Of a stretch of 64,000 nt of DNA, positions 1 through 19,100 are shown one piece after another. The translations under genes and the position numbers were made by a program. Below the pieces are notes generated by a model. It saw nothing but the letters and a program-made list of their open reading frames with translations. It had not been told where the DNA came from and made no database searches. How positions within the stretch are numbered: position 1 is the stretch's first letter; each line of letters begins with the position of its first letter. The DNA comes from Apostichopus japonicus (taxonomy: Eukaryota; Echinodermata; Holothuroidea; Aspidochirotida; Stichopodidae), in NCBI RefSeq assembly GCF_037975245.1, contig NC_092573.1, positions 8,338,501 through 8,402,500 of the forward strand, read 5' to 3'.

Positions 1-1720
1 CTCTTACAAGGTTTACATGTACAATGGTATCAATAGAGAAAATTACCAGACGATCGATTAAAGTCGCCAAAATCACGAGTCTATTCTGTTTGAAATTTTA
101 ATATCGTAACTAGGAACTGAAAGCTAATATACGCTTGATATGTGCGTGTGTATACTCATTGTATACGTTTGTAGCCTATATACGGTACACCATGAAAATT
201 TAGATCTATTCAAAACTTAACATCGGTTGCCATGTCAACCTACAAAATTACTTTGTGGCTATCGTGAATGAAAAAACACGACGTTCATGTGAAGAGTACA
301 GTAAATTATATTTATACATATTATATATCATATATTAACGGCAACATTTTCTTCAAAATGTACGTCAGTTCGTGCTTGACTTTTGAGCTATAAACATGCC
401 AGGCAGTTTAATACAGAGAAACAAGTCGCGCTCTTTAATTTTTATTAGCTTGGATGCTATTATTTGCCACAGCAAAAGTATGATATATGGTTAGGTGGCA
501 CGATAAACACCAGAATTGGATTATTAGCATGATCCACTCCCCCACCTTCTTCGATAGTAAGTGAAAACTTCAAGTTCAGTTGGGGGACTTTTTCAAAATT
601 CAAAGAGTTATTTAGCACAACCTTGCCTTAGACCACATTTATTGTCTGAATATGTCCAAGAACGCACCATTTGACGTCTAAACTGTTATTTTACTTTTCT
701 GCGGGAAGACCCCCCACCCCCCCCCCCACCCCCTTTCAACGGCCACGCAGCCACACCCCTCCATTCGTGAAAGATTTGATCCACCAGGAAACCCGTCCAT
801 AAAGGCTCGTGCTCCTCTTTAACTCAGTCGAAGGAAACTTCTCCCCATCCCTCCACCTTTAGAAACCCTGTGATTATTAACAGAGGCGGCGGATCCAGGA
901 TATTAACATGAGGGTGTGGCCTTGAGATCATTGGAGCCACACCCCCTACCCCACCGCACCCCCGTATTTAGAAAAGATTCGGCTTGAAATTGTGCTTCTG
1001 AGTAATATTGAGGCTATAACTTTGTCTACAATTAGTTTTACACGCAATGATTACTTTTATATTTTTGTGTGCATGGTGGATGAAGGGTGGTTTTGGTTGT
1101 ACAACCCAGTTCTCGCGCCTAATTAGGATTATGTAGACATGAATAATACCGACCAGAGATGCATGACGTACGATATTAGATTATAAATCAGCGTTGGGAA
1201 AACGTTTAGTCGGGAAAGGGTTTACATTCAGTCGGAGAAAAATACGACCACAACCTCCGGGCCCAGGACGCCCTTCCATAAAGTTTCACTCCTATACCTA
1301 AATCAGTCGGCTGAATTTTGAATTCATCGCCTTAGTTCCCTCCCGACCCCTTACTTTTCCCTGAAACAAACACATCATCGGTCGAATTGTTGGTCTTTAC
1401 AACTGATTATCTTTGGCGATGAACACAAAAAACTTAACAAGTTTCTCTTTTAGGTTTCATTAAAGATATGCATGTTTTTAGTTAAACGAGTAACAGACGC
1501 CATCATTTCAGTTTGAGTTTTATAGCATATCAGTAATATTTTTCAGATAAACCTTAAAAATTAGATTATCAGTAAATGATATTTACCTACAAATAACAAA
1601 GTTAAAACACCACATTGTCTATCTGGTAAGCTTATATCGGCATAATACGTCTGCAAATTCTGGTGATTTGTTTTTGTGTTCTGTCTGTATGTCAACATTT
1701 TCTGGTTGTCTCTCTGTCAG
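1..1720. other. Upstream of the channel gene: no gene seen
   Basis: AT-rich, with repeat R1 near 560-860 and a related Gly/Pro-looking C-rich stretch near 900-960. The channel's promoter and signal-peptide exon may be here or further left; no convincing candidate was found. Confidence 0.5.
560..860 (+). repeat. Interspersed repeat R1, copy 1
   Basis: Contains TATTTAGCACAACCTTGC, GGAAGACCCCCC, CGCAGCCACACCC and CCATAAAGG in that order, the order also found at 33520-33815 and in part at 30960-31190. Unknown class, non-coding. Confidence 0.5.
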
Positions 1721-8930
<7,210 letters not shown>

Positions 8931-9023
8931 AAAGGAAGTATTTGTATTTTTGACAGGGGTGTAACCACGTGTACTTCAATGGTAGCTTGAATCCCACCAC
9001 CACACCCTCCCCCCCCCCTTGCT

Positions 9024-9029
9024 AATAAA
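9024..9029 (+). promoter_or_regulatory. Candidate poly(A) signal of the channel gene
   Basis: AATAAA 94 bases after the channel stop codon. The distance is reasonable, but no cleavage evidence is available. Confidence 0.4.
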
Positions 9030-9489
9030 ATGAAAAAGTATATACTGTACCTTAGTACAAAAAATGTTTGCTGCTGCGGTACAACTTAAACAGTCGAAAA
9101 TTCGTCTACATTGTTTCAAGATTTGCAAAATATAGCACCATTTTGCTATGAAACATGCTCAATTTAACCCATATTCTCAAGCGCTTTACCGTATACCCTT
9201 CATATGGACTTTCTTCATCTTAGCCATCCCACCCCCACACCACCCCCACCAGTACTGGCCAAAACGATGGTTCGGCCCCTGACTGTTGGTGTGGGAGAGG
9301 CAAGACATGCATAGACGCTATAGCGAACAAAATCGTGAGTAATTAAGCTCCATAAAACATATCAAATAGTTAACATGGAAATTCGGTAACGGAATAAAAG
9401 TAATTTTCAGTTATCGACCTCAAGCAATGCGTAACACCGTTAGTTACCGAAGCTTAGAAAGGGCAGTTTACTGACAAGTTATCTCTATA

Positions 9490-10345
9490 GATGGTTAAAC
9501 GGCAATCACACTTGAACGTTGCAATGATAAGCTCTTATATTCAGTTTTGGTTTTTATGTTCAATTTTACTGAATTTCACACTAGCACCTTTCGAAACTAA
9601 TTCATTCATTCATTTATTAACTTATTATCTATTCAAAGTTTGTATTTTATTCCACCATATTTGTGCCATTTATTAAGTGTAATAATAAATATTTGTATTT
9701 ATAGTTAAGTGTGTAAAGTATTCGTACTGTTTCATCATTCTGTTTGTTAATTGCTAATTGCTTGTCTTATATTCTTATACTGTTCTATCGTTTTAATATT
9801 TGACACCTTTTGCTAATTCTTATTTTTTAAATAATTTCTATATTTTAGATTTTTCTTATATTTTAGATTATTCTTATAATTTTGATAATTCTTTTATTTC
9901 CATTTTTATCTATTTTGTATTTGTCTCTACTTTACAGCTTTAATTTTTTTTGTATCTGTACATTTAATTGTATTTTATTGCTATGATTTACTTTTTATGT
10001 ATAACGTTTAATGTAAAAAGCAGGGCCTTATTGGCAACCAGGCTTCTGCTGAATAAGCAACCCTGGATAAAAATGCGAATAATTAAAATAATTAAGTCTT
10101 CATAGGTTATTTTGCAACCGTCTGTTATAGTACCGTTATTGTAATATAGCTATATACTTGTAAATCAATACAGCTACTATTCTTTGTGGTGAATGTAAGA
10201 AAGTGACAAAGTAAACAACAATTTATCATATTTATTCATATTGTAAGGGTTTTGTCATTTTGTTGTCATTGTAAAGCGCTCTTGAACATGCTTAAGCATG
10301 AAAAGAGCGCTATATAAATCTGGTATATAATAATAATAATAACAA
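9490..10345 (+). mobile_element. 3' end of a non-LTR (L2/CR1-like) retroelement
   Basis: AT-rich non-coding tail containing CAGGGCCTTATTGGCAACCA and a hairpin-like AAGCGCTC...GAGCGCTATATAAATC. It ends in TAATAATAATAA. GCGCTATATAAAT plus a short A/T microsatellite is the usual 3' end of L2-like elements. No reverse-transcriptase frame is present. Confidence 0.5.
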
Positions 10346-10439
10346 TAGCGACTTTTGTTTGTAATAATTGGTAATCGGTTGATAGAATCTCTAGGTTTGG
10401 TGGGGTATGGGTGGGTGGGTGGGTGGGTGGGTGGGGTTA

Positions 10440-11291
10440 CAGGCGCGGATCCAGAGGGGGGTCCAGGGGGTCCGGACCCCCCTGCTCATGGCCAAAATAA
10501 AAAAGAGAAAAAAAAAGAGAGAGAAACAAATAATTAAATTAAACGCCAATTTTAAACATGTAGGACGTCAGAAGGGCGGTTATCCTTACATTTCAGCCAG
10601 GTGTGTCTTTTCCGTCAAATGAACTATAGTGTGCACGCGTGCTACACGTGCAAAAATGCCTAAAAATCTCAATTTTCAGACCGCAAAGTTTCAATATTGA
10701 GGTGTTGTTCGAATATTTTTGGGCGGTGAGGTGGCAGAGCGGTATAAGCTGCATAGGAACTCGTACTGATGCAGGTACATTTCGAGTGAGTTTTTGTAGG
10801 TGCTTTGCATGGCTAAATTGAAGGGGTTCCCTGTTGTACTTAAATATCCAAGAATTTCACAATGGATAGAGGGAAACCCACTCCCCTTAGACCCTAGGAT
10901 CACTGGAGACCAAACCCCTCACCCTTCCAGAATCCTAGATCCGGCCCTGCATCAAACAGTGGTGACGGAACGGGAGGGGGATTGGGGGCTAAAGGCATTA
11001 TGATTTTTGTATCATCTCAACTCATCTGATATGTATTACCATATTTCATAGATTGTTTTTTTTCTCATCAATTGAGAAATTGCAGACATGAGATCCATAT
11101 TTTCAGGCTAGGTACATGCAGCTTAGAATACTCGGGAAGTGCCGTTTCCGGCCATCTGGGGGTTTGTAAAGCCAAAAATTTTATGGTACGTTCCGCGCCA
11201 ACCGGTGGTGGCGCTCCGCTTAGATAGTCTTACGTTCAGGCGCGGCTGGACCAGTCGGACCCCCCTGTCACAAATCCTGCATCCGCCCCTG
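10440..11291. mobile_element. Composite of hAT-like element fragments
   Basis: Starts CAGGCGCGGATCCAG; inverted-type ends occur at about 10948 (CTAGATCCGGCCCTG) and 11291 (GCATCCGCCCCTG). The stretch 11130-11230 is related, in reverse orientation, to the family A interior (GCGCCACCAC...TTGGCGCGGA...GCCGGAAA). No clean 8-base duplication was found, so this is probably two nested or damaged elements. Confidence 0.55.
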
Positions 11292-11951
11292 GGTAAGCTA
11301 GGGGTAGGTTAGTATTAATTTAGTAAGGAGTAGATTTAAATTGTATCAAACCTGTGATTGCGGTTATCAGAAATCGATCCTGGGTTTACACATAGCGCCA
11401 TCTATACGTCTGTTGCACGTCAGTGGTTTCTATCATTTTGGACAACCTACGTAGGCATTAGATGCATGGTGTAATGTTTTTTACTACCAAAGCGTTAAAA
11501 CGATTTCATTTATTCGATTTAAATAATAATTCGATAATAATAAGTTTATTATTTCATTTATTTTACCTTACTTTCCTATATTTCCCGAGCCATATGAATT
11601 AGAGTAAATAACGTAATAATGTTGATGTCATCTGAGTATCTATGTTCTTATGATGGGTTGACATCGTCATCTATGAAGGTGTATGAGCAGGAAAATGTAT
11701 TAGGTCGGCTTATAAAGGGTATGTTGCCCATCCCCACCCCTCCCCCATCCCAAGTCCATCTTTAGCGTCTCCACTTTTATAATCCTGACATAAAAACATT
11801 GAGGTTTCAATGTCGTACTTGACTTAATCTTTCAATAATCCGATTTTATATTCTACAGTCTGTGCAGCCAATAATTTCAATCAAAACAACTACGGCTTGT
11901 AGTAAATCTGAGGCACTGGATGTAAGAAGTCAGATATTGATACAAAGGGTT

Positions 11952-12240
11952 GTGTCGGTGGGGAGGGGAATTTGAGGGTAGTGTCAGTGGGGGGTGGAAG
12001 AATTGAAGGGTTGTGTCGGTAGGTAGGGGATTGGAAGGTTGTGTCGGTGGGGAGGGGGTTGGAGGGTAGTGACAGTTGGGAGGGGGATTGGAGGGTAGTG
12101 TCGGTGTGTAGGGGGTTGGAGGGTAGTGTCAGTGGGGAGGGGGTTTGGAGGGTACTGTCGGTGGGTACAGGGTTGGAGGGTAGTGTCAGTGGGGAGGGGG
12201 TTTGGAGGGTAGTGTCAGTGGGTGGGAAGAGTCAGCGTCG
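11952..12240. repeat. 28-29-base G-rich minisatellite, about 10 copies
   Basis: Unit approximately GTGTCGGTGGGGAGGGGGTT plus GGAGGGTA. G runs in every unit could form quadruplexes on the + strand. Confidence 0.9.
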
Positions 12241-15200
12241 GTGTGAGTGGGTGGCAGTACTAGAGTCAGTGGGTGGGGTCGCTGGGTGAAAGGGATGTGG
12301 TCAGTGGATGGCAGGGATATATAGTTGATGGAAGGGTAAAGTTCGATGAGTGATATGGGTCAGTACATTTGAAATAACATCGCTGGGTGGGATGTTTACT
12401 GTCGTTGTGTGACAGGGATAGGGGCGGTGGGATTATTTTCAGAGATGAATTAATGACAAAGAGATTACCCTTTCCTTCAACATAAATATATCTATGATAA
12501 AAAAAATCATGTGATTGATACGTCGGCATGTGGGTTGTATTTTAGAAATTGAACATTAAGAGAGTGCTATTACACCCGAGCTCTAGGTGTCGGTTTGCAG
12601 GAGAGTATGAAAATTAAGACGCAAAAAACGTAAGAAGCAGAAATATCATTTTCATCTGGTAGAGGCAATTTCCTCTTTTTTATTTGCCACTGTTGGTCTC
12701 TCATTTCAACACATCCAACAATTCTTTGATAAATAAAATCTCTGTAATCATAGAAAAGAATATGCCCATGACTTGGATTCCTAGTCTGTAAGATTACGTC
12801 ACAGTTATAAAGCCTACGTCACATTTAAAAAAGCAAGTGAGCAAAATATAGACTCGTGAAAAAAAAAATATGAATGAATCCATAGGAAAGACGACCTTGT
12901 AAAAGTTACATAGTAACTTAGTAATAATCACTATCAAACTTCTTACAGGTACACGAACTACAATAGACATAACAATAAATAAAACAAAAAGAGCGAGTAA
13001 TAATAACACCTTAAATTTGGAACAAAGACCTTAATTAAAAACATGTGTATAACTTGTAAAAAGTCAACAACAAAAGGAATAAAAATGAGAAGAAGACATC
13101 ATTCTATCATAAGTTTAACATTCACCGATTTCTTAAAGCATTCATTTATGCTGCAAAATCGTGAATGTTAAATTATATGCCAATATTCCAATGATAAAAG
13201 TTTGGTACTCGAAACTATGCAAACCATAAAACGCTAAAATATGACAAAATGGGCTTTGGTTAGTTTGTTTACCTTGCAATATTTCCTTCGCAAAATCTGA
13301 CAAAGCTATACATCAAATAAATTATTCAATAAAATAACGTATTTAATCACCTTTGATACAAAGGCAAAGCACCATTTTACCCTTTTTTTTCTTGGGGGGG
13401 GGGGGGGTGAAGCCTTTTTTTCTACAACTAACGGTAACATAAAAGTAAAGGATTCTTCACCGCTAAAACATGTCTTTCCGAAACCTAAATACTAAAATAC
13501 TACAAACAAAATATTAATAAATACACAAATATTGACAACTATATTTCTATAAGACGTTATGGAGAAAGAAAAAAGCCTCTAGTAACAGCTGCTCGATTGT
13601 CACCAACATTTTTATGACGTAACAGAAAGGAAAAGCATATGAAAGATTTCAAATTTCTCCACATTATTTCAATAACTTTCCGTTAATATAAAATTTCACA
13701 CCAAATCTGAAATGGTTCATCACTGACAAATGTCTCTGTCGGTTGAAACGCCCGGTTAGTTAACTTCACAAATATTCAACTATTGATTGGCATTCTTAAA
13801 TATGAAGCAGCCATTTCAGTATTGAGTTAATACGAAAACAAGTGTGAAACATACAAAGGAGAGTTTCCTTGCGACCTTCAAAACCATAACATGTCAAAAT
13901 AGAAAGAAAAAAAAAACATAAATTACACACACACAACATTCCGAGGTTTGTCCCTGAAATGACGGCATAAATTTTATGAGCATTCAAGTTCAAACTGACG
14001 ATTTTCTTTTAAACACATGACTTATTCTTGCAATCATTTGTTAAACTTTTTTTACAAGTTATTGGCATTTCACTGTATGCGATAGATTCTGGTGTTAATA
14101 TCAGTGATTCCTTCTTTAGACACAAAGAATTAACATCATGCTAGAACATCAGCAATAGCTTATCGGAACACATAATAAGTCCATAATTGCATAGCTATAG
14201 GAATGTACTTGGAAGTCAAAACAGTTAATAGTAAACCGAAGCTTTTCGCTGATGAACATACAAAATTAAAGCTTAACATGAGACGAAGAATTTCAGAGAA
14301 AGAAGAGCTACAACTGACTATCCAAAAACCAAAATTGCGAAAATAAATTAAAAAGCTAAAGCAATGGTATTGCATATTTCACCGTGCTACGGCCAGAAAG
14401 GTATTAAATGCTAAATAAAAGTACCTTTGGATATCCGTCAACAACAAAAATATATGGAAAAGTCGAATGGAAACATATGTAACATATTGTAAGTGGCAAG
14501 ACACAAAATATATTTCTATATAAATCCTTTGGCGCACTTTAATGCTTAGTTTTCATTATGATCCCCTCATAGAGGAAACTATATCAAACTTCTGTAATAA
14601 ATATTTTTATCGCGATTTTACAAGTAGCTGGATTCCAGCCGGTCATAATCAGGCAATAACGAGCGGTTTCACATATGGAAATGGGAAATAATGAAAGAAT
14701 TAAAACGATGATCGAATAAATTAATATGTCTAACCGAACATCCGTTATTTACTTCATACGAGATGGTTAGGCCGCATAATAGCGTATACTTTGACGTGTT
14801 AGGCTAAGATACCAACTGAGAAGCATGTAAATATAGGCTTTCACACTAGCATCAAAACATACAATTGGACCTCGATATGCACAAATAAGATACTGTCGTC
14901 AAAATCCATATGGTAAAGGTAATCACTTCTACTCAACTACTTTTTTTTTCATTTCGAATATTTTCAATAAATGAAAAATTATTTAAATAAAGGCTTCTTA
15001 CTTACAGGTTAAGATGCTAAATTTTCATTCAGTCTTGATAAAATTGTAGAAATATGTTAAAATGGAACAATGTGACAGAATAAATGTGTCATAGTAAAAA
15101 ATTTGTTCAATCAAGGGGCAATTGTCGTCGTCTGCTAATAAACAAAAATTAATAACATAAAAATTAATCTTAAAAGAGTTGTTTCAAACTTTAAAAGTTG

Positions 15201-15532
15201 TCATAATATCACTTAGATGGTGTACGTATTTTGTAATTATTAAACGATTTTTTATTCTTTTTAAATACGACTAACTTCATGATAACGTTTTTGTTTGATT
15301 ACTTCATCAAACAGGATAGTTATATTTTATATATTTATTCAGTTTTTAGGAGATGAAATTTATTGAAAGGAAAAGATTGCTTAATCTAGTTTCTATATTT
15401 ATGTATCTACTTGCTGCGTTAATGTATTTTTTCCAGAGTGGTTTTTTCATGTTATTTTCTATATTTTGCTAAAAACAAATAACCATTACAACAAACATAT
15501 ACGGTACCACATGAAAAATGGCAAAACTTTCG

Positions 15533-15538
15533 TTTATT
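15533..15538 (-). promoter_or_regulatory. Candidate poly(A) signal of the SLC22 gene
   Basis: First AATAAA on the minus strand after the SLC22 stop, about 430 bases downstream. Plausible only. Confidence 0.3.
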
Positions 15539-15969
15539 GTGCAATGATTCTGTGGTTGTTGCTTTAAGTTTTTTAATTTGATCACTTTCACCGGAGATAT
15601 ATAAATAATGTCCATGTCCGGTTAAATGCAACGCATTTCAAACCTAATCACATATACTAATTGATTTAGCTCGTCACTGTACAGACTGCATATTCATATT
15701 GTTAACCTTTCTAACTTTGAACATGATCACCTTAAAACTGAAAGAAAAATATTATTCTTACGTTTGTCATTACTATACCATGTCTCTGTGCTAATATAGA
15801 TCATTCCAAGTTAAAACGTTTGTCTTTTCTGGAAACACTATAGCCCGACCATATTACTTTGGAAGGCCAATTGCGCCACAATATGATATCGCCATTTGAG
15901 ACATCCATTACTGCGCAAGCGTTATCTTTTGCAAGGTGTATTTCACACTGGTATTCCACGCACTTGACT

Positions 15970-16161
15970 TCACACAAGAGACACAGGTGGCTGTGATTTA
16001 CTCGTTTTCCTCTCTTTGCTAAGTTTTCTGATTCTTTTGACGTCGTCAGGTGTTTGAGGTTGAGGCATTCCAATCATCTCGGGCAGTGGCAGTAACATCA
16101 AAACTGCAATCACTGACAGGGCAGCAAATATCATCATTGGGTATTTACTCGATGACTCTCC
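15970..16161 (-). CDS. SLC22 exon 9 (C-terminus)
   Basis: Encodes GESSSKYPMMIFAALSVIAV, then LMLLPLPEMIGMPQPQTPDD and a basic tail of about 25 residues ending at TGA. The Thr of the usual LPET motif is Met here. Confidence 0.93.
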   Translation of the reverse strand, partial: GESSSKYPMMIFAALSVIAVLMLLPLPEMIGMPQPQTPDDVKRIRKLSKERKTSKSQPPVSLV

Positions 16162-19100
16162 CTGTAGACGAACAAACAAAATTAGAACATTTTGTCAATC
16201 ATGTTTTCAACATGTTTGTAGGGGACCATTGCATAGACTTAAGCACTAGTTCCTATCTGTAATCAAACCCAGCATCACATCGATATTAACTCGACCAATA
16301 TTAACTGACCCGTTGACCAGTGGCGATATGAGATACCACGAAAAAGGCTGTCGTCTGTTTGTGGAAGAATTACATTATCACTATTAAAGACAACTCAGGG
16401 ATAGGTCACAAATGTGTTGTTCATGTCTCCAATTGCTCTTTGGACTTTCTGGACAAGGAACACCTTCACTGGCTTCAATCTTCTAGCTAGCTACAGATTA
16501 TCTTGGGTCTAAATTACTATTCTCTGACATCGGTATGCTCTCATTGATTTCTCAAATATCCCGGTAGCCGAAAAACCGGAGAATTAAGAACTCGAAAAAC
16601 CAGACTTACCGAAATTAAAACAAAAGGAACGATGACTCCACCAATGCGGGAGCAGAGAACAAACAAACCAATGCCGACAGATCTAAAAAGGCAACGAGAA
16701 ATAATAAAAGAGAAAATAAGTAACCATGGAGACGAACGCGCTTTGATTCATTACGTGCGTGGTCGTTTACCTTAAACACACCCAAATAATATACCACAGC
16801 GGTAGAACACTAGGCATTCAAATACCATAGCAATTTTTGACGTAATAGTAATAGTGCTTAACATTGTTTAAGATATATTGTACTCTGGAAACTATGAACA
16901 TGGGATGTTCCTTCTTCAGGAATCAATGCAAAATTCGGGAGGCAAAAATTGTCCATTACTTTGATCTAAATAGGTGGTGTCATTTGATCACGTTTCAAAG
17001 GAGGAGATTGTTATGTACGTGGACATCACACCAAATAGGGTATACGAATTCTGGGATATGTGATCGTTTAAGTTAGCTGTAAAACACGACGGAGAGGTTG
17101 AGGGGTTTTTGGGAGGAGCAAAATAAGACAAAACAAAAGCAGACGAATTTTTATAATTAACGTGTTTCATTATCTTTTTGAGATAAAATTAGTTTACAGT
17201 ACAGAACGAGTTATAGCAAAGCAGATAAGGATAAAGTTAAGAATATCAAAACAGTAAGAAAAGGAATATTTGTTCAAAGATACCATTTAAAACCCTCAAA
17301 ATGAAGCCACTAATTGAAGTGGCTGCTTTAAATGCATCTTCTCACCAGGGGGACTTACTGCTGCTCGGTGAGAGGATGACATCCTCCCTCCGAGCAATAT
17401 GAATATGCTCACCTTCCATATAACGTTTATCAGAAAGATAAGTTTTAGATATACATCGTGAGGAATGATGGCCAGATTATGAATGGGCGATTTAACAGAC
17501 TCCATCCTCCCAGAAAGGATGTTAGGATGACTACGGCAGAGTGGTAGTCGAGGCGTTGTAGATGTTCCGGCCCGTTGATCATGAAAACTGACTACAACCA
17601 ACCCCTCAGCTGGTGACATATTTCAGAGTTGATGAAAACTGGTGGTATAGATGCTGACATCCCAGCGATGAGGAAGAGTTTCACAATTTATCCCATGATG
17701 CATAGGAAGACTCTGTATGAGGAGAGACACTGCTGATTGGACCACACCGATGACGTATCCAGGGAGGATGACCAGGAGAGGAATGACGTTCTGTCATCTC
17801 GTTTCCAACCGTCGTCATCTTTGGTGATGTGGCTGAAGCATAGACGATGGTGTTTGTTGATCTCTTCAATGGAAAGTGCTTGGACCCAGGGGGCAAAAGC
17901 TGTACTGTATAAAGATATGTAGGGCTAGACTGGTAAAAATTCTGCTTTACGATTGACAAAAAGAGAAAAGCGATGGATTCTTTATAGAACCACTGCTGTG
18001 ATAACCGTGAACAGCAGTTTACAGAGAAACTCACTTACCGGAATTATTTAATTTGCTGCAAAGTAAAATTAGTGTCAGAGTTAGAGAGAGAAGAGGGAGA
18101 GAAAATTTGTTGTTAGTTAATGTTTTTTTTTTCTTATTCATTTTAAGAGTGTCAAGTGCAATTTTAACACTGGTCGAGACCTTCCAACGCAATCATTGCA
18201 GAAAAAAGCTAACTTTTCAGTTTAGCAAAATTCTACTCATAAAAAAAGAGGAAAAAATGTATGGTGACGTTGGAAGATCTCGCTTGAATGTACGTTATTT
18301 TGTGTTTTATGCAGCTACATTTCAAAAGCGATAACAAGAAACACAAAGCCTTTGCAAATATCCTATAAATTCCATAGCAACGACAAATGGGATGTAAGAC
18401 GAGTACAGACAGGCTTATAAGGAGTATATTTCTTAACATACCTCAGAGGTGTTGGCAAAACTTCGGCAGTCAACAAGCATTCCACGTTATATGCTGCCGA
18501 CGTGAAGCATTTGGCAAGTAGAATAGCTACAACGGACACCACGGACGCCCAAGTTGGAACTGAAATGATGAACGACATGTACAATAAATAGTTACACCCC
18601 TAGTAGGAATAAAATCGTGGGGGTGGGGTGACGATGGTTCGTCGACTGCGGGATGGGCGAGGTGGAAGGGGTGGGGGGTGTGCTGATAATTCACCCGACA
18701 AAATACACTGTGATTGTTCCAGACAGAAGGTTGGAAAGTTTTTCGACGACTACATGCCTTAATTTAACATAAAGTGACAATTCGGCAAGGGGCTCATGGA
18801 AGCTGACATCACACCGAGAGCAGCAAACTGAATGGATCCAGGAGGAAGTTAGCATAAGGTGCCGAAAAGTATGAGAAATAACCTGTCTTTATTAGATAGA
18901 GGTAAGGAACAGTTCATACTGTCAGTACGATTGTTTTGAACCATGATATGAGAGGACAGTATAGAGTGGTAATAGCGATGGATTCAGTGAAACCAAATTA
19001 AACTTACCGTCATCTGTTGGAAGAAGCAGATAAACGAAGCACGACAAGGCGGTCACAAAGTGAAAGACACCACTAGGAATCCTTCTACCAATTCTGTAAG

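Larger units (their letters stand above)
8931..15969. other. Region between channel and SLC22 3' ends
   Basis: After the channel's likely poly(A) signal come a LINE-like tail, hAT fragments and a G-rich minisatellite. From about 12,530 to 15,960 the sequence is AT-rich with no recognisable element or gene; part is presumably SLC22 3' UTR. Confidence 0.6.

Noticed and set aside
10725-10800. tRNA-like box A (GGTGGCAGAGCGGTATAAGC)
   Set aside because: No proper box B or cloverleaf; at most an old SINE fragment.
17296-18034. Minus-strand frames as an additional SLC22 exon
   Set aside because: No SLC22 motif, and neighbouring exons are contiguous without it.
18039-18055. 17-base microexon with good splice sites on the minus strand
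   Set aside because: Exons 7 and 8 of SLC22 already join correctly in frame; 17 bases would break it.
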